A DNA stretch of 25,520 nucleotides from Firmicutes bacterium UBA6811 (lineage in GTDB: Bacteria > Bacillota > SHA-98 > UBA4971): assembly GCA_002452295.1 (NCBI GenBank), contig DKEX01000132.1:17758-43277 (forward strand), written 5' to 3'. Shown here in pieces: positions 7,694 to 15,222 of the stretch. The notes beneath the pieces are model-generated. The model was not told the origin of the DNA. It was given only the letters and a program-made list of their open reading frames with translations, and did not search any database. Position 1 is the first letter of the stretch. The number at the start of each line of letters is the position of its first letter. The position numbers and the translations under genes are program-made.

Positions 7694-8368
7694 TCAGAAA
7701 CTCGTCTTGAAAGCACCCGGTGTCTCGAGCACCTCCACCGGGTACTCGTTTTCGCCCACAAGCTCTCCGTCCTGCGACCTCAAGATGAGCCTCAGGGTGT
7801 AGCGCCCAGGCGCAAGGGCGTCTGTCACCGCCCAGGTGCCGTTCCTCGGCCAAGTGTTGAGGATCAGCACCGCCTCGTTCTCCGGGATGTCCACATTGAG
7901 CGTCTCGGCCAGGCGGGCCGCGCCGCGCCCGTCCTCCAGAGCGATCTCGAGGCGCGCCCCCTCGAAATTGTCGGGGACCAGCGCGACTCCCACCTCGCCC
8001 TCCGTCGGGGCCTCAGGGTAGTTTGCAGCCTCCAGCGAGAGCCTGGCTCGCGCCGTGCCGTCATCCAGCAGGGTCGGCGTGACGCGTACGCTCGTGATGC
8101 GGACATCGCCGGAGGCCACGAGCTCGACGTCGTTCCAGATGCCGCCCGTGCCGAGGCTCTGGCCTGTCGCAGGGTCCCATGACCCGGGGCGCGTGTCGTG
8201 GTGCGAGAAGATGCCCTTTATGAGCCGCTTTCTGTCGGGCCACTTCGCGCCAGGCTCCTCCCCGCCGCCGGCCGGCCGCTGTCCGGGCGGGCGGGACGCG
8301 TCGGACCGCATCGCACCCGCGTCGGGCCTGTGCTGGAATCGTGCGGGGCCAGGCCGGGTCTCCCGCAT
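7694..8368 (-). CDS. GH2-type glycosidase fragment (sugar-binding / Ig-like domains only)
   Basis: A 224-aa frame whose ATG lies just past the GH66 stop. Residues 47-85 (RLIKGIFSHHDTRPGSWDP, then GTGGIWNDVELVA) match the end of the N-terminal sugar-binding domain of GH2 beta-glycosidases. The rest fits the following Ig-like domain, ending with APGRYTLRLIL and a strand-like EYPVEVLE. The catalytic barrel and the first part of the sugar-binding domain are absent. Residues 1-45 are Arg/Pro/Gly rich and look like noncoding sequence read through. There is no signal peptide and only a weak ribosome binding site (GGAG 12 nt upstream). It is probably a decayed gene, although a retained small beta-sandwich protein cannot be excluded. 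Confidence 0.6.
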   Translation of the reverse strand: MRETRPGPARFQHRPDAGAMRSDASRPPGQRPAGGGEEPGAKWPDRKRLIKGIFSHHDTRPGSWDPATGQSLGTGGIWNDVELVASGDVRITSVRVTPTLLDDGTARARLSLEAANYPEAPTEGEVGVALVPDNFEGARLEIALEDGRGAARLAETLNVDIPENEAVLILNTWPRNGTWAVTDALAPGRYTLRLILRSQDGELVGENEYPVEVLETPGAFKTSF

Positions 8369-8376
8369 CCATGGGA

Positions 8377-10266
8377 CTATCTCCGGCCTTCTTCCTCGCG
8401 GATTACCACCATGCTCCAGTACTCCAGGTACGGGATGGTGAACTCGTAGGTGTGCTTGCCGGCACCTCCGATCTTCTCTGCCTGCAACTTCACCATCTTG
8501 CCGCCGCGGTACTCGGGCGAGGCGAAGTAGACCTCGCAGAGGGGCTTTTCAAGTCGAACCTGAAGCCGCACGTCCCGCAACACGGGCGGCGCAGGCTGAT
8601 CGATTCGCCAGACGGGAACGCTCACTCGGAGGAGGTTGACGATGTTCACGACAGCGAGACTCCCTTTACGCCTCTGGATCATCCAGATTTCCCGGGTGGC
8701 TGAGTCGTCTGACGTGGACGGGTGGTCAAGCGCGGCCACCTCCAAACCCGGACACCGTTCGTCTGATTCGTCTACCCCGGGGTATAACAAATCGACGTAC
8801 CTTGTGCAAAAGTCGTAGCAACCCCGAAGCCACTCCCCCAGGCGGTGGGAGATGGGCTCGTACTTGGGGAAGTATGGGTCAGCAAGCATGTTCTCTCCCT
8901 CGCCGATCTCTATGTGGGATCCTCCCGCAGAGAATATCACCGCGTCGAGATACCTCACCGATGCCTCAAGCGAAGGCGATAGATAGGCCGCCAGGACAAC
9001 GGCTTTGCCGAAACTCAATCTTCTCGCTTCGGACACGAGGTCGACTATGTCCGAGTACGTGTCATGGGGCGGCCAGACCTCGATGTACACGATATCAGCG
9101 TCTGACGGCGCGATGCTCTCCACGGGCCAGTTGTTGACACAGTTGAAAACAGCGAAGGCCCCAGGGTGAACCTGCGTCACGGCACACTTTGCGTCATTAA
9201 CGAAATCCGTGAACGTCCTGTCGATGCGCAGGACCGCCCCGCTATCGCATTCGGACGTCGTGAAGGCCCTTTTCGGATAGCCGTACTGGTCGATGTGGAC
9301 CCCGTCGAACCCCATGTCGGTTACAGCCTTCTGATACTCGCTCATCATCCTTTCGCGCCACGGGGAGCCCTGCGCGGGGTTCATCAGGTAAAGGTACCCG
9401 TTGCCCAGGGTGTAGGGAATGCCGACCCCCTGCCAGAGTGCCCACTCCGGGTGCCGTTCGAAAAACTCCCTGGACGCAGCGTATACCGTAACGTACGCCA
9501 TCGCGGCCATCCCAAAGTCTTTCACGGCGCGGATCTTGTCGGCTACCATCCTGATGGACAGGCGCCTCCCAAGGCTGTCCACAAACTCCTCGCAGTCCGG
9601 CAAAAGGGTATCGTGGCGGTACATCCAATCGTAGAACTGAACCGCATTTATGTGGTACCGATTCATGTGGTCTGCTTGCGTGGTACCATCCGCTGCTCTG
9701 GCGGCCTCCGTAACGCCTGCGGCGGGGGCGCTACAGGTCAGATCGGTTGGTTCGTCGCCCGTCCCTGCAACGCCGTTAGCTCCGATCTTGGCTCCGAGCC
9801 CGCGTGGCGGGAAATCGCACATGAACCCGTATCGTGGAGCCCGCGTCCACGCCTTCGCTACGTCGAAGGCCGTCGACGCGCGCACCAGCCCGCAGTCGGT
9901 GCCAGCGTGGAACTCGACCTCGACCCCATATCCCGCAGCCTCTTGCGGTGGAGTCCACGAAAACGTGTGCACCACGTCAGAGTGTGGCTGCACCTCGACA
10001 CTCGCGCGGGCCGCATGCACCTCGTCGGCCAGCCTGGTTATGACAAGAGCGAGATCTCCCCGGACCGTCCGGGGACCCGAATTGGAAACGGTCACCCTCA
10101 GCGAAACAGTCTCCCCCAGCCTGAACTGGCACTTCGTCGGACATACGTCAACGGATAGGCGGGCCTTCTCTGCCCACGCCTGTCCGCCTGCAGACGGGGA
10201 AGTCAGTGCCAGGAAGAGCGCGAAAGCCATCAGCGTTACCACCGTCCTCGTTGCACGAACCGCCAT
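8377..10266 (-). CDS. Secreted GH66 dextranase / isomalto-oligosaccharide-forming enzyme
   Basis: Endo-acting enzyme on alpha-1,6-glucan (dextran), 629 aa. The start at 10266 lies 11 nt after the permease stop. A signal peptide (MAVRATRTVVTLMAFALFLAL, cut near AWA-E) sends it outside the cell. An N-terminal beta-sandwich (about 37-150) precedes the GH66 barrel, recognised by MNRYHINAVQFYDWMYRHD, GMAAMAYVTVY and IFSAGGSHIEIGE. The candidate nucleophile is Asp326 (GVHIDQYG) and the candidate acid/base Glu396 (VYIEVWPP). Their 70-residue spacing agrees with characterised dextranases and cyclodextran-forming enzymes as I recall them. A Gly/Ala/Thr-rich insertion of about 40 residues sits at 157-197, just before the barrel motif. 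Dextranase and cycloisomalto-oligosaccharide glucanotransferase cannot be separated from sequence alone, but no CBM35-like insertion is evident. Confidence 0.92.
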   Translation of the reverse strand: MAVRATRTVVTLMAFALFLALTSPSAGGQAWAEKARLSVDVCPTKCQFRLGETVSLRVTVSNSGPRTVRGDLALVITRLADEVHAARASVEVQPHSDVVHTFSWTPPQEAAGYGVEVEFHAGTDCGLVRASTAFDVAKAWTRAPRYGFMCDFPPRGLGAKIGANGVAGTGDEPTDLTCSAPAAGVTEAARAADGTTQADHMNRYHINAVQFYDWMYRHDTLLPDCEEFVDSLGRRLSIRMVADKIRAVKDFGMAAMAYVTVYAASREFFERHPEWALWQGVGIPYTLGNGYLYLMNPAQGSPWRERMMSEYQKAVTDMGFDGVHIDQYGYPKRAFTTSECDSGAVLRIDRTFTDFVNDAKCAVTQVHPGAFAVFNCVNNWPVESIAPSDADIVYIEVWPPHDTYSDIVDLVSEARRLSFGKAVVLAAYLSPSLEASVRYLDAVIFSAGGSHIEIGEGENMLADPYFPKYEPISHRLGEWLRGCYDFCTRYVDLLYPGVDESDERCPGLEVAALDHPSTSDDSATREIWMIQRRKGSLAVVNIVNLLRVSVPVWRIDQPAPPVLRDVRLQVRLEKPLCEVYFASPEYRGGKMVKLQAEKIGGAGKHTYEFTIPYLEYWSMVVIREEEGRR

Positions 10267-10277
10267 GTTGCACCCGC

Positions 10278-11156
10278 CTACCCTTTCATGCCCGTGAGGG
10301 TTACACCTTCGATGAAGTATCGCTGGGCCGCGAAGAAGATGATGAGTATTGGCAGCGAGAAGACTATTGAGGCGGCCATCAGCAGGCTGTACTCGGTGCT
10401 GTGAAGGCTCTGGAACAGGCGAAGGCCCAGGGCGAGGGTGTATCTCTCCTGATCGCTCAAGTATATCAGGGGCGAGAAGAAGTCGGTCCAGTTCGCGACG
10501 AAGATGAACACCCCGACCGCTGTCAGGGCGGGTTTGCTCAAGGGAGCGACGACTCGCAGCAATATTCCAAAGTTGCTGCACCCGTCGATCTTCGCGGCGT
10601 CGCACAGCTCGTTCGGTATGGTCATGTAGAACTGCCGCAACAGGAATACGTTGAATGCACCTCCCCCAAGAAAGGCCGGAATCGTCAGTGCTTTTAGACT
10701 ATTGTACCAGCCTAGCTTCTGGAAGAGGACAAACACCGGGATCATAGTCACCTGCCCCGGGAGCATCATCGACGCGAGGAGCACGCCAAACAACGCGTCA
10801 CGCCCGGGCGCCCTGAGCTTGGCGAAACCGTATGCCACGAGCGCGCTCGCCGAGAGAGCCCCGATGACACACGTCGACGTTACAAGGGCTGTGTTGCCGA
10901 GGTAACGCCAGAACGGGATGAACTCGAGCGCCCTCGCATAATTGCTCCAGACGACGGGCCTTGGAAGCCAGACGATCCTCGGCGTCACGACCTGATCGTA
11001 GCTCTTAAGAGACGTAGACAGCATCCAGAGGAACGGCGTCAACACAACGCCAGACCCAGTGACAAGGACGAGGTATATGAGGGCCGTCATAGCGATCCCT
11101 TCAGCCCTGCGCCGTTTCCGGCACGTATCCTGCCTCTTAGTGCCATCGCGGACCAT
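10278..11156 (-). CDS. CUT1 sugar ABC transporter permease, MalG type (dextran-sugar operon)
   Basis: A 292-aa inner-membrane permease. The N-terminus is basic (KRQDTCRKRRR) and the first span starts at about residue 23. The EAA loop is near 186 (CDAAKIDGCSNFG, with Cys-Asp in place of the usual Glu-Ala), and the C-terminus ends EGVTLTGMKG, typical of MalG-like subunits. The start at 11156 has AGGAGGT 11 nt upstream and lies 9 nt after the partner permease, so the two are translated together. It probably carries isomalto-oligosaccharides, inferred from GH66 and GH15 in the same operon. Confidence 0.94.
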   Translation of the reverse strand: MVRDGTKRQDTCRKRRRAEGIAMTALIYLVLVTGSGVVLTPFLWMLSTSLKSYDQVVTPRIVWLPRPVVWSNYARALEFIPFWRYLGNTALVTSTCVIGALSASALVAYGFAKLRAPGRDALFGVLLASMMLPGQVTMIPVFVLFQKLGWYNSLKALTIPAFLGGGAFNVFLLRQFYMTIPNELCDAAKIDGCSNFGILLRVVAPLSKPALTAVGVFIFVANWTDFFSPLIYLSDQERYTLALGLRLFQSLHSTEYSLLMAASIVFSLPILIIFFAAQRYFIEGVTLTGMKG

Positions 11157-11165
11157 GGCAACGCC

Positions 11166-12116
11166 CTACCTCCTGAGGTCTCCCTCGTAGTAGACCCACC
11201 GACGGGACAGCCTGAGCTGGAGAGCCGTGAAGCCGACAAGTATCACGAAGAGAATCCATGCCAAAGCGGAGGCGTACCCCATGTGGAAGAACTCGAAGGC
11301 CTCCCTGTAGAGGTATAGCACATAGAAAAGGGTCGAGTTCAACGGGCCACCCTGAGTCATTACATACGATTGGGTGAAGACCTGGAACGACCCGATGATC
11401 CCCATTACGGTCGAGAAAAACACGGTAGGCGATAACATCGGGAGGGTCACATGCCGGAACTGCTGCCAGGCGCCTGCTCCGTCCACGACGGCGGCGTCGT
11501 AGAGATGTCTGGGGACGCTTTGCAGGCCGGCAAGGAAGATGACCATACCTCCCCCGACTCCCCACTGTCCCATCAAAATCAGGGCCGGCTTCGACCAGAC
11601 CGGGTCGGCCAGCCATAATGGTCCCTTGATGCCAACCACGGACAGGGCCCGGTTCACAAGTCCGTACTGGGGGTTGAAGAGCCATATCCACAGGATAGAC
11701 GAGGCGACCGCCGGGATTATGGAAGGCATGTAGAATATGGTCCGGAACATCCGCACTCCGCGGACCCCCTGGTTCAGAAGAAGAGCGAGCGCGAGGCTGC
11801 CCGCGACCCCGAGTGGCACCGAGAACAAGGTGTAGTAGGCCGTGTTGTAGAGGGCGGTCCAGAAGAGAGGATCGTCGGTGAAGATGGACACGTAGTTCGC
11901 AAGGCCTACCCAGGCGGGGGGCTGAAGCACATTATACTCGCAAAGGCTGTAATAGAACGACACCAGCATCGGACCAAGTGTGAGCCCGGAGAAACCCACA
12001 AGCCACGGAAGGATGCATAGATAGAAGTCCCGCGCCTCCCTCACGGCGTTGCGGCTCAGGCCCCGACGCCTGGAGTCCGCCTTCCCCGAACTCGTGCAGT
12101 GGATTTCCCACGTCAT
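11166..12116 (-). CDS. CUT1 sugar ABC transporter permease, MalF type (dextran-sugar operon)
   Basis: A 316-aa permease partner. The frame opens at 12146, but the ATG at 12116 directly follows GGAGGGAGAAGG and is the better start. A hydrophilic N-terminus of about 37 residues precedes the first span (YLCILPWLVGFSGLTLGPMLV). The EAA motif is near 207 (YDAAVVDGAGAWQQF, then VTLPMLSP), with Asp in place of the usual Glu. It is separated from the binding-protein gene by 119 nt containing a stop-codon hairpin. Confidence 0.94.
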   Translation of the reverse strand: MTWEIHCTSSGKADSRRRGLSRNAVREARDFYLCILPWLVGFSGLTLGPMLVSFYYSLCEYNVLQPPAWVGLANYVSIFTDDPLFWTALYNTAYYTLFSVPLGVAGSLALALLLNQGVRGVRMFRTIFYMPSIIPAVASSILWIWLFNPQYGLVNRALSVVGIKGPLWLADPVWSKPALILMGQWGVGGGMVIFLAGLQSVPRHLYDAAVVDGAGAWQQFRHVTLPMLSPTVFFSTVMGIIGSFQVFTQSYVMTQGGPLNSTLFYVLYLYREAFEFFHMGYASALAWILFVILVGFTALQLRLSRRWVYYEGDLRR

Positions 12117-12199
12117 TGTCCTTCTCCCTCCACCCTGGAATGCCATGCTACCCTTTGTTTCCGTGCAATACCGCCCTCTACCGCACGATGCCGATTGTT

Positions 12200-12243
12200 G
12201 CCGGTGACCTGTGTGTTCTCACACATTGCCGATCGTTACCGGC
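12200..12243 (-). terminator. Nested hairpin covering the binding-protein stop codon
   Basis: The outer stem pairs GCCGGTGAC (12200-12208) with GTTACCGGC (12235-12243), nine pairs with one G-T. An inner stem GTGTG-TTCT-CACAC occupies 12211-12224. The binding-protein stop codon (12236-12238) is inside the outer stem. There is no T-run. A stabilising or partial-attenuation role between binding protein and permeases is inferred. Confidence 0.45.
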
Positions 12244-13528
12244 GAAGGTGCCTGTTGTACCTGTCAAGCACCTTTTGGGCCCTGCCTGCAGCCCACTCCA
12301 GAGCAGCCTCGGGCGACATCTCACCGTGGACGGCCCTGTCGACCGCCTGGTAGATGTACGACTCGACCTCCGGGAACGCAGGGTGCACCGGCCTGTACCG
12401 CGCGTGCTCCATGGCGTCGATGAATGGCTTGAGAAGGGGGTCACCGGCGACTTGCGGGTCAAAGGCGGCAGCCTTGAGGGCAGGGATGGTCCCCACCTTG
12501 CGGGCGAAGAGGATCTGCACATCCTTATTCACGGCGAATTTGATGAATTCCCATGCGGCGTCGCGATGCGCGGCTCCCTTTGGGATCACCAGCGAGAACC
12601 CCCCGGCTATGGTCGCCCGGACTTCTCCCCTGGGGAGCGGGGCGAGTCCCAGATCATTGGCAACGAGGCTCGGCGCATACCTCCGCATGTCGCTCAGCAT
12701 CCAGCACCCTTCGGATTTCATGGCTACCTGCCCCGTGTAGAACGGATCAGACAGGTGGCTGCCGAAACCCGCTGCCAGGCTCACGAGGTTGTCGTACCGG
12801 TAGTAGTTGACCAGGGAAACAACCCACTCAAGAGCCTTTGCGCCCTCGGGTCCGTTGAACGTGACCTTGGTGGCATCGGCGTTGAACACATCGCCTCCGC
12901 ACTGCCACAGGTAGTGGACAAGCGAGACCCCGTTCCATATGGGCACGAACCCGACCTGCACGAGCCGGCCTTTTTCGTCCCGTTTCGTGAGCGTGTGGGA
13001 GTAGCGCACAAGATCGTCCCACGTCTCCGGCGGCTTCGAGGGATCCAGTCCTGCCTCTTTGAATAGCCGCTTGTTATACATGAGCACACGCGAGTTGGTT
13101 TCGAAAGGAATGCTATAGACTTTGCCCCGGTATACCGTCTCGTTCCAGCAAGCCTCGAAGAACGAACCAGGGTCCATCCTATCCCTGGCAATGTACGTGT
13201 CAAGGGGAGTGAGCGCGTCGCGGGATGCGTATTGGCCGGTCATGTACCTGTCGAAGAGAACCACATCAGGCGGGACCTTCCCAGCTATGGACGCGAGCAG
13301 CTTGGTTCCGAGATCGGGTGTCACAGTCGCCTTGACAACGACGTTCGACTGGGACTTGTTGAAGGCATCGACCACTGCGACGACGCCGTCTCCTCCTTCT
13401 CCCGTCCAGTCGTGCCAAAACGCGATCTCAATGGGAGCGCGGCTCGCCACGGCTACCGGACCCGTCGCGGCCGTCACGAAGAGACCCAAGCACAGGGCGA
13501 GCGCTGAAAGGCGAAAGACCTGTCTCAT
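12236..13528 (-). CDS. Extracellular oligosaccharide-binding protein of ABC importer (family 1)
   Basis: A 430-aa substrate-binding protein of the dextran-sugar importer. The start at 13528 has GGGAGGGG upstream. The signal peptide (MRQVFRLSALALCLGLFVTA) probably ends at VASRA before PIEIAFWHDW. No lipobox cysteine is present (the only early Cys is in ALALC), so a soluble secreted protein is predicted. Family features include FWHDWTGEGG, PPDVVLFDRY, YSIPFETNSRVLMYNKRLF, KEAGLDPSKPPETWDDL and TIAGGFSLVIPKGA. Its place between two alpha-glucan-binding secreted proteins and the permeases, with GH66 downstream, suggests isomalto-oligosaccharide as ligand; that is inference. Confidence 0.93.
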   Translation of the reverse strand: MRQVFRLSALALCLGLFVTAATGPVAVASRAPIEIAFWHDWTGEGGDGVVAVVDAFNKSQSNVVVKATVTPDLGTKLLASIAGKVPPDVVLFDRYMTGQYASRDALTPLDTYIARDRMDPGSFFEACWNETVYRGKVYSIPFETNSRVLMYNKRLFKEAGLDPSKPPETWDDLVRYSHTLTKRDEKGRLVQVGFVPIWNGVSLVHYLWQCGGDVFNADATKVTFNGPEGAKALEWVVSLVNYYRYDNLVSLAAGFGSHLSDPFYTGQVAMKSEGCWMLSDMRRYAPSLVANDLGLAPLPRGEVRATIAGGFSLVIPKGAAHRDAAWEFIKFAVNKDVQILFARKVGTIPALKAAAFDPQVAGDPLLKPFIDAMEHARYRPVHPAFPEVESYIYQAVDRAVHGEMSPEAALEWAAGRAQKVLDRYNRHLRR

Positions 13529-13552
13529 GACAATTCCCCTCCCATCGGGAAC

Positions 13553-14191
13553 CTATCTCTCAGCCGACTGTAGAGTGATGCCGAACACCCGCACGGCCGG
13601 CTCCTCGGGTAGCGTCAAAGAGGCGATCTCCCTTGCCGGGTCGACCTTGAACGAGAGGACATACAGTCTCCCTCCCGGCGCTTCATCCCCTTCTGAGGAG
13701 TGCTTGTGGTCGGTCTCCACACCAACGTACCTGCCGAACCCGGGAGCGCCCTTCATGTCAGGGATACGCTGCGACAAGACCGAACTCGACCCGTCGGAGT
13801 AGGTGACGGTGAACGTGGCCCTTCTGGTCCCGGACACCGACGTGGCAAGCATGTGAAGCGCCACGCAATGGGTCCTCGGGAACTTCACGACCTGGTTGTA
13901 GCAAACGATGTTGTTGTCTCGTCCGTCATCCGTCGGCGGAAAGACGAAGTATACGTCGCAGAGACTCGCCGCTTCGCCTGCCTGCGGAAGTTGCTCCGCT
14001 GGAAACGATGTCCGGTTGAAGTCCAGATCGCCGTCGAGGGGATCGTGATCCCAGGAGATGCCGTCGTTGCTGAAGTAGCTACCGAGGTCTACAAGCACGT
14101 AAGTCGTGCTCGTCTTGGCAGCCTGAGCCGCGGCATACGGAGCGGCAAGCAGCAGCAAAGCACAGACAGTGCGCAGGAGAAGCGTCTTCAC
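13553..14191 (-). CDS. Secreted beta-sandwich protein, possible carbohydrate-binding module
   Basis: 212 aa from a GTG at 14191 with a strong GGAGGTGA site. The signal peptide (MKTLLLRTVCALLLLAAPYA, cut near AQA-A) leads into one domain: YVLVDLGSYFSNDGISWDHD, DFNRTSFPAEQLP, VYFVFPPTDDGRDNNIVCYNQVV, then TFTVTYSDGSSSVL. This N-D-G-I-S / F-P-A-E-x-L-P / F-T-V-x-Y-x-D-G pattern resembles accessory beta-sandwich domains attached to glycoside hydrolases, here as a separate protein. It has no catalytic motif that I recognise. The position between the glucodextranase-C-like gene and the binding protein suggests surface capture of glucan or oligosaccharide. The exact module family is not assigned. 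Confidence 0.78.
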   Translation of the reverse strand: MKTLLLRTVCALLLLAAPYAAAQAAKTSTTYVLVDLGSYFSNDGISWDHDPLDGDLDFNRTSFPAEQLPQAGEAASLCDVYFVFPPTDDGRDNNIVCYNQVVKFPRTHCVALHMLATSVSGTRRATFTVTYSDGSSSVLSQRIPDMKGAPGFGRYVGVETDHKHSSEGDEAPGGRLYVLSFKVDPAREIASLTLPEEPAVRVFGITLQSAER

Positions 14192-14222
14192 TCAGGTTCA
14201 CCTCCGTTTCACACTGTGCATT

Positions 14223-14259
14223 GGCGCCCCGCTCCGTCGGCGGCAGGAGCGGCGGCGCC
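14223..14259 (-). repeat. GC-rich intergenic hairpin inside the operon
   Basis: GGCGCCCCGCTCC (14223-14235) pairs with 14246-14259 over 13 bp with one bulged base, around a 10-nt loop. It lies in the 161-nt spacer between the two secreted-module genes. No T-run follows. It probably shapes message stability within the operon. Confidence 0.5.
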
Positions 14260-14352
14260 GTCGGGGGAGATGGGGCAGGCGCCCCGGGCCGTCGTCGTTC
14301 CGTCCACGCCTGCCACGGTCGCCCGCCCCGCTTGCCCCTTGGAGCATTTGGA

Positions 14353-15144
14353 TCACAGGTAAACGTGAGAGACGATCGCGAACGTGTCCTTCTCCTTGCT
14401 GTAAGACCCCAGTATCGCCTTCTGGTCCGCCTCGGGCTCGGTCAGCATGTCCAGGACGTTCGGGTGGTACCCGCTCTCGTCGCTGCCCCCGAACTGCCAC
14501 TCCGTCCTCTCGCGGAGGACCCGCCGAACCTTGATCCCATCCATTACGTCCTTGCTGCCTTCCTGCCCCATGAGCAGCACCTGGTACCCCCAGCCCGGAG
14601 ACGGTGTCCCCAGCCACGAGACGGGAACCCAGATTCTGATGGTACGCCCAGTGACGCTCGCCTTTTTCGCCACGTGGATGCAGGATCGCATGTCGTCGTC
14701 CACAAGCCCCGCCATGATGTCCTCGACCTCGGTGCCCCACCCGCCCTCACAGATTATGGCTTTGTCCCAGCGGGAGTCGTCCGCGAACGCCACATTTGCT
14801 CCGGGTATACATTCGGCAAATCCCGATGACCTCTCGCTGTCTACATAGATTTGGAACATCTGGACGCTGATACCGTTCGGACCGCCCCACGGGTTGGCGA
14901 TGGACTCAGCGAGCGTGATCTCGAACCGCGCCTCGTCGGCTTCCTTGTATACCTCGAACTTCACAATGTCGAAGGCCCCCGGAGAGAAAACGGAGTTCGT
15001 CGGGTAGACGTACGTCCCTGGCCCATAATCATCACCCGCCGGATCGGCGAGCGATACGACCGGCGTCTCGGCGCCCTGCGCGCCGGATATAGCCAGGAAT
15101 ACAATCAGCGCGATGAAAATCACACTACTCAACCTCTGCCGCAT
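14353..15144 (-). CDS. Secreted stand-alone glucodextranase-C-like binding protein
   Basis: 263 aa from an ATG at 15144 with GGGAGGGATAGGAGG upstream. The signal peptide (MRQRLSSVIFIALIVFLAIS) is probably cut at AQG-AE. The mature protein opens with SLADPAGDDYGPGTYVYP, then SPGAFDIVKFEVY, NPWGGPNGISVQMFQIYVD, IPGANVAF and GWGTEVEDI. This order matches the C-terminal module of glucodextranases and some pullulanases (the Glucodextran_C type domain, thought to bind the glucan or cell surface). In those enzymes the module is fused to a catalytic domain; here it is a separate protein encoded directly after a GH15 enzyme, the same family as the glucodextranase catalytic domain. No membrane anchor or sorting signal is visible at the C-terminus. 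Confidence 0.85.
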   Translation of the reverse strand: MRQRLSSVIFIALIVFLAISGAQGAETPVVSLADPAGDDYGPGTYVYPTNSVFSPGAFDIVKFEVYKEADEARFEITLAESIANPWGGPNGISVQMFQIYVDSERSSGFAECIPGANVAFADDSRWDKAIICEGGWGTEVEDIMAGLVDDDMRSCIHVAKKASVTGRTIRIWVPVSWLGTPSPGWGYQVLLMGQEGSKDVMDGIKVRRVLRERTEWQFGGSDESGYHPNVLDMLTEPEADQKAILGSYSKEKDTFAIVSHVYL

Positions 15145-15222
15145 GGCCTCCTATCCCTCCCTCGAGTAACAGTATATCTTCTGTCCGCGTTACCCGTCCT
15201 CCTGCATTGCCCTTCCTTTCGC

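Noticed and set aside
9166..10158. Plus-strand frame of 330 codons opposite GH66
   Set aside because: Antisense shadow of the GH66 gene, rich in Arg/Pro/His and without motifs.
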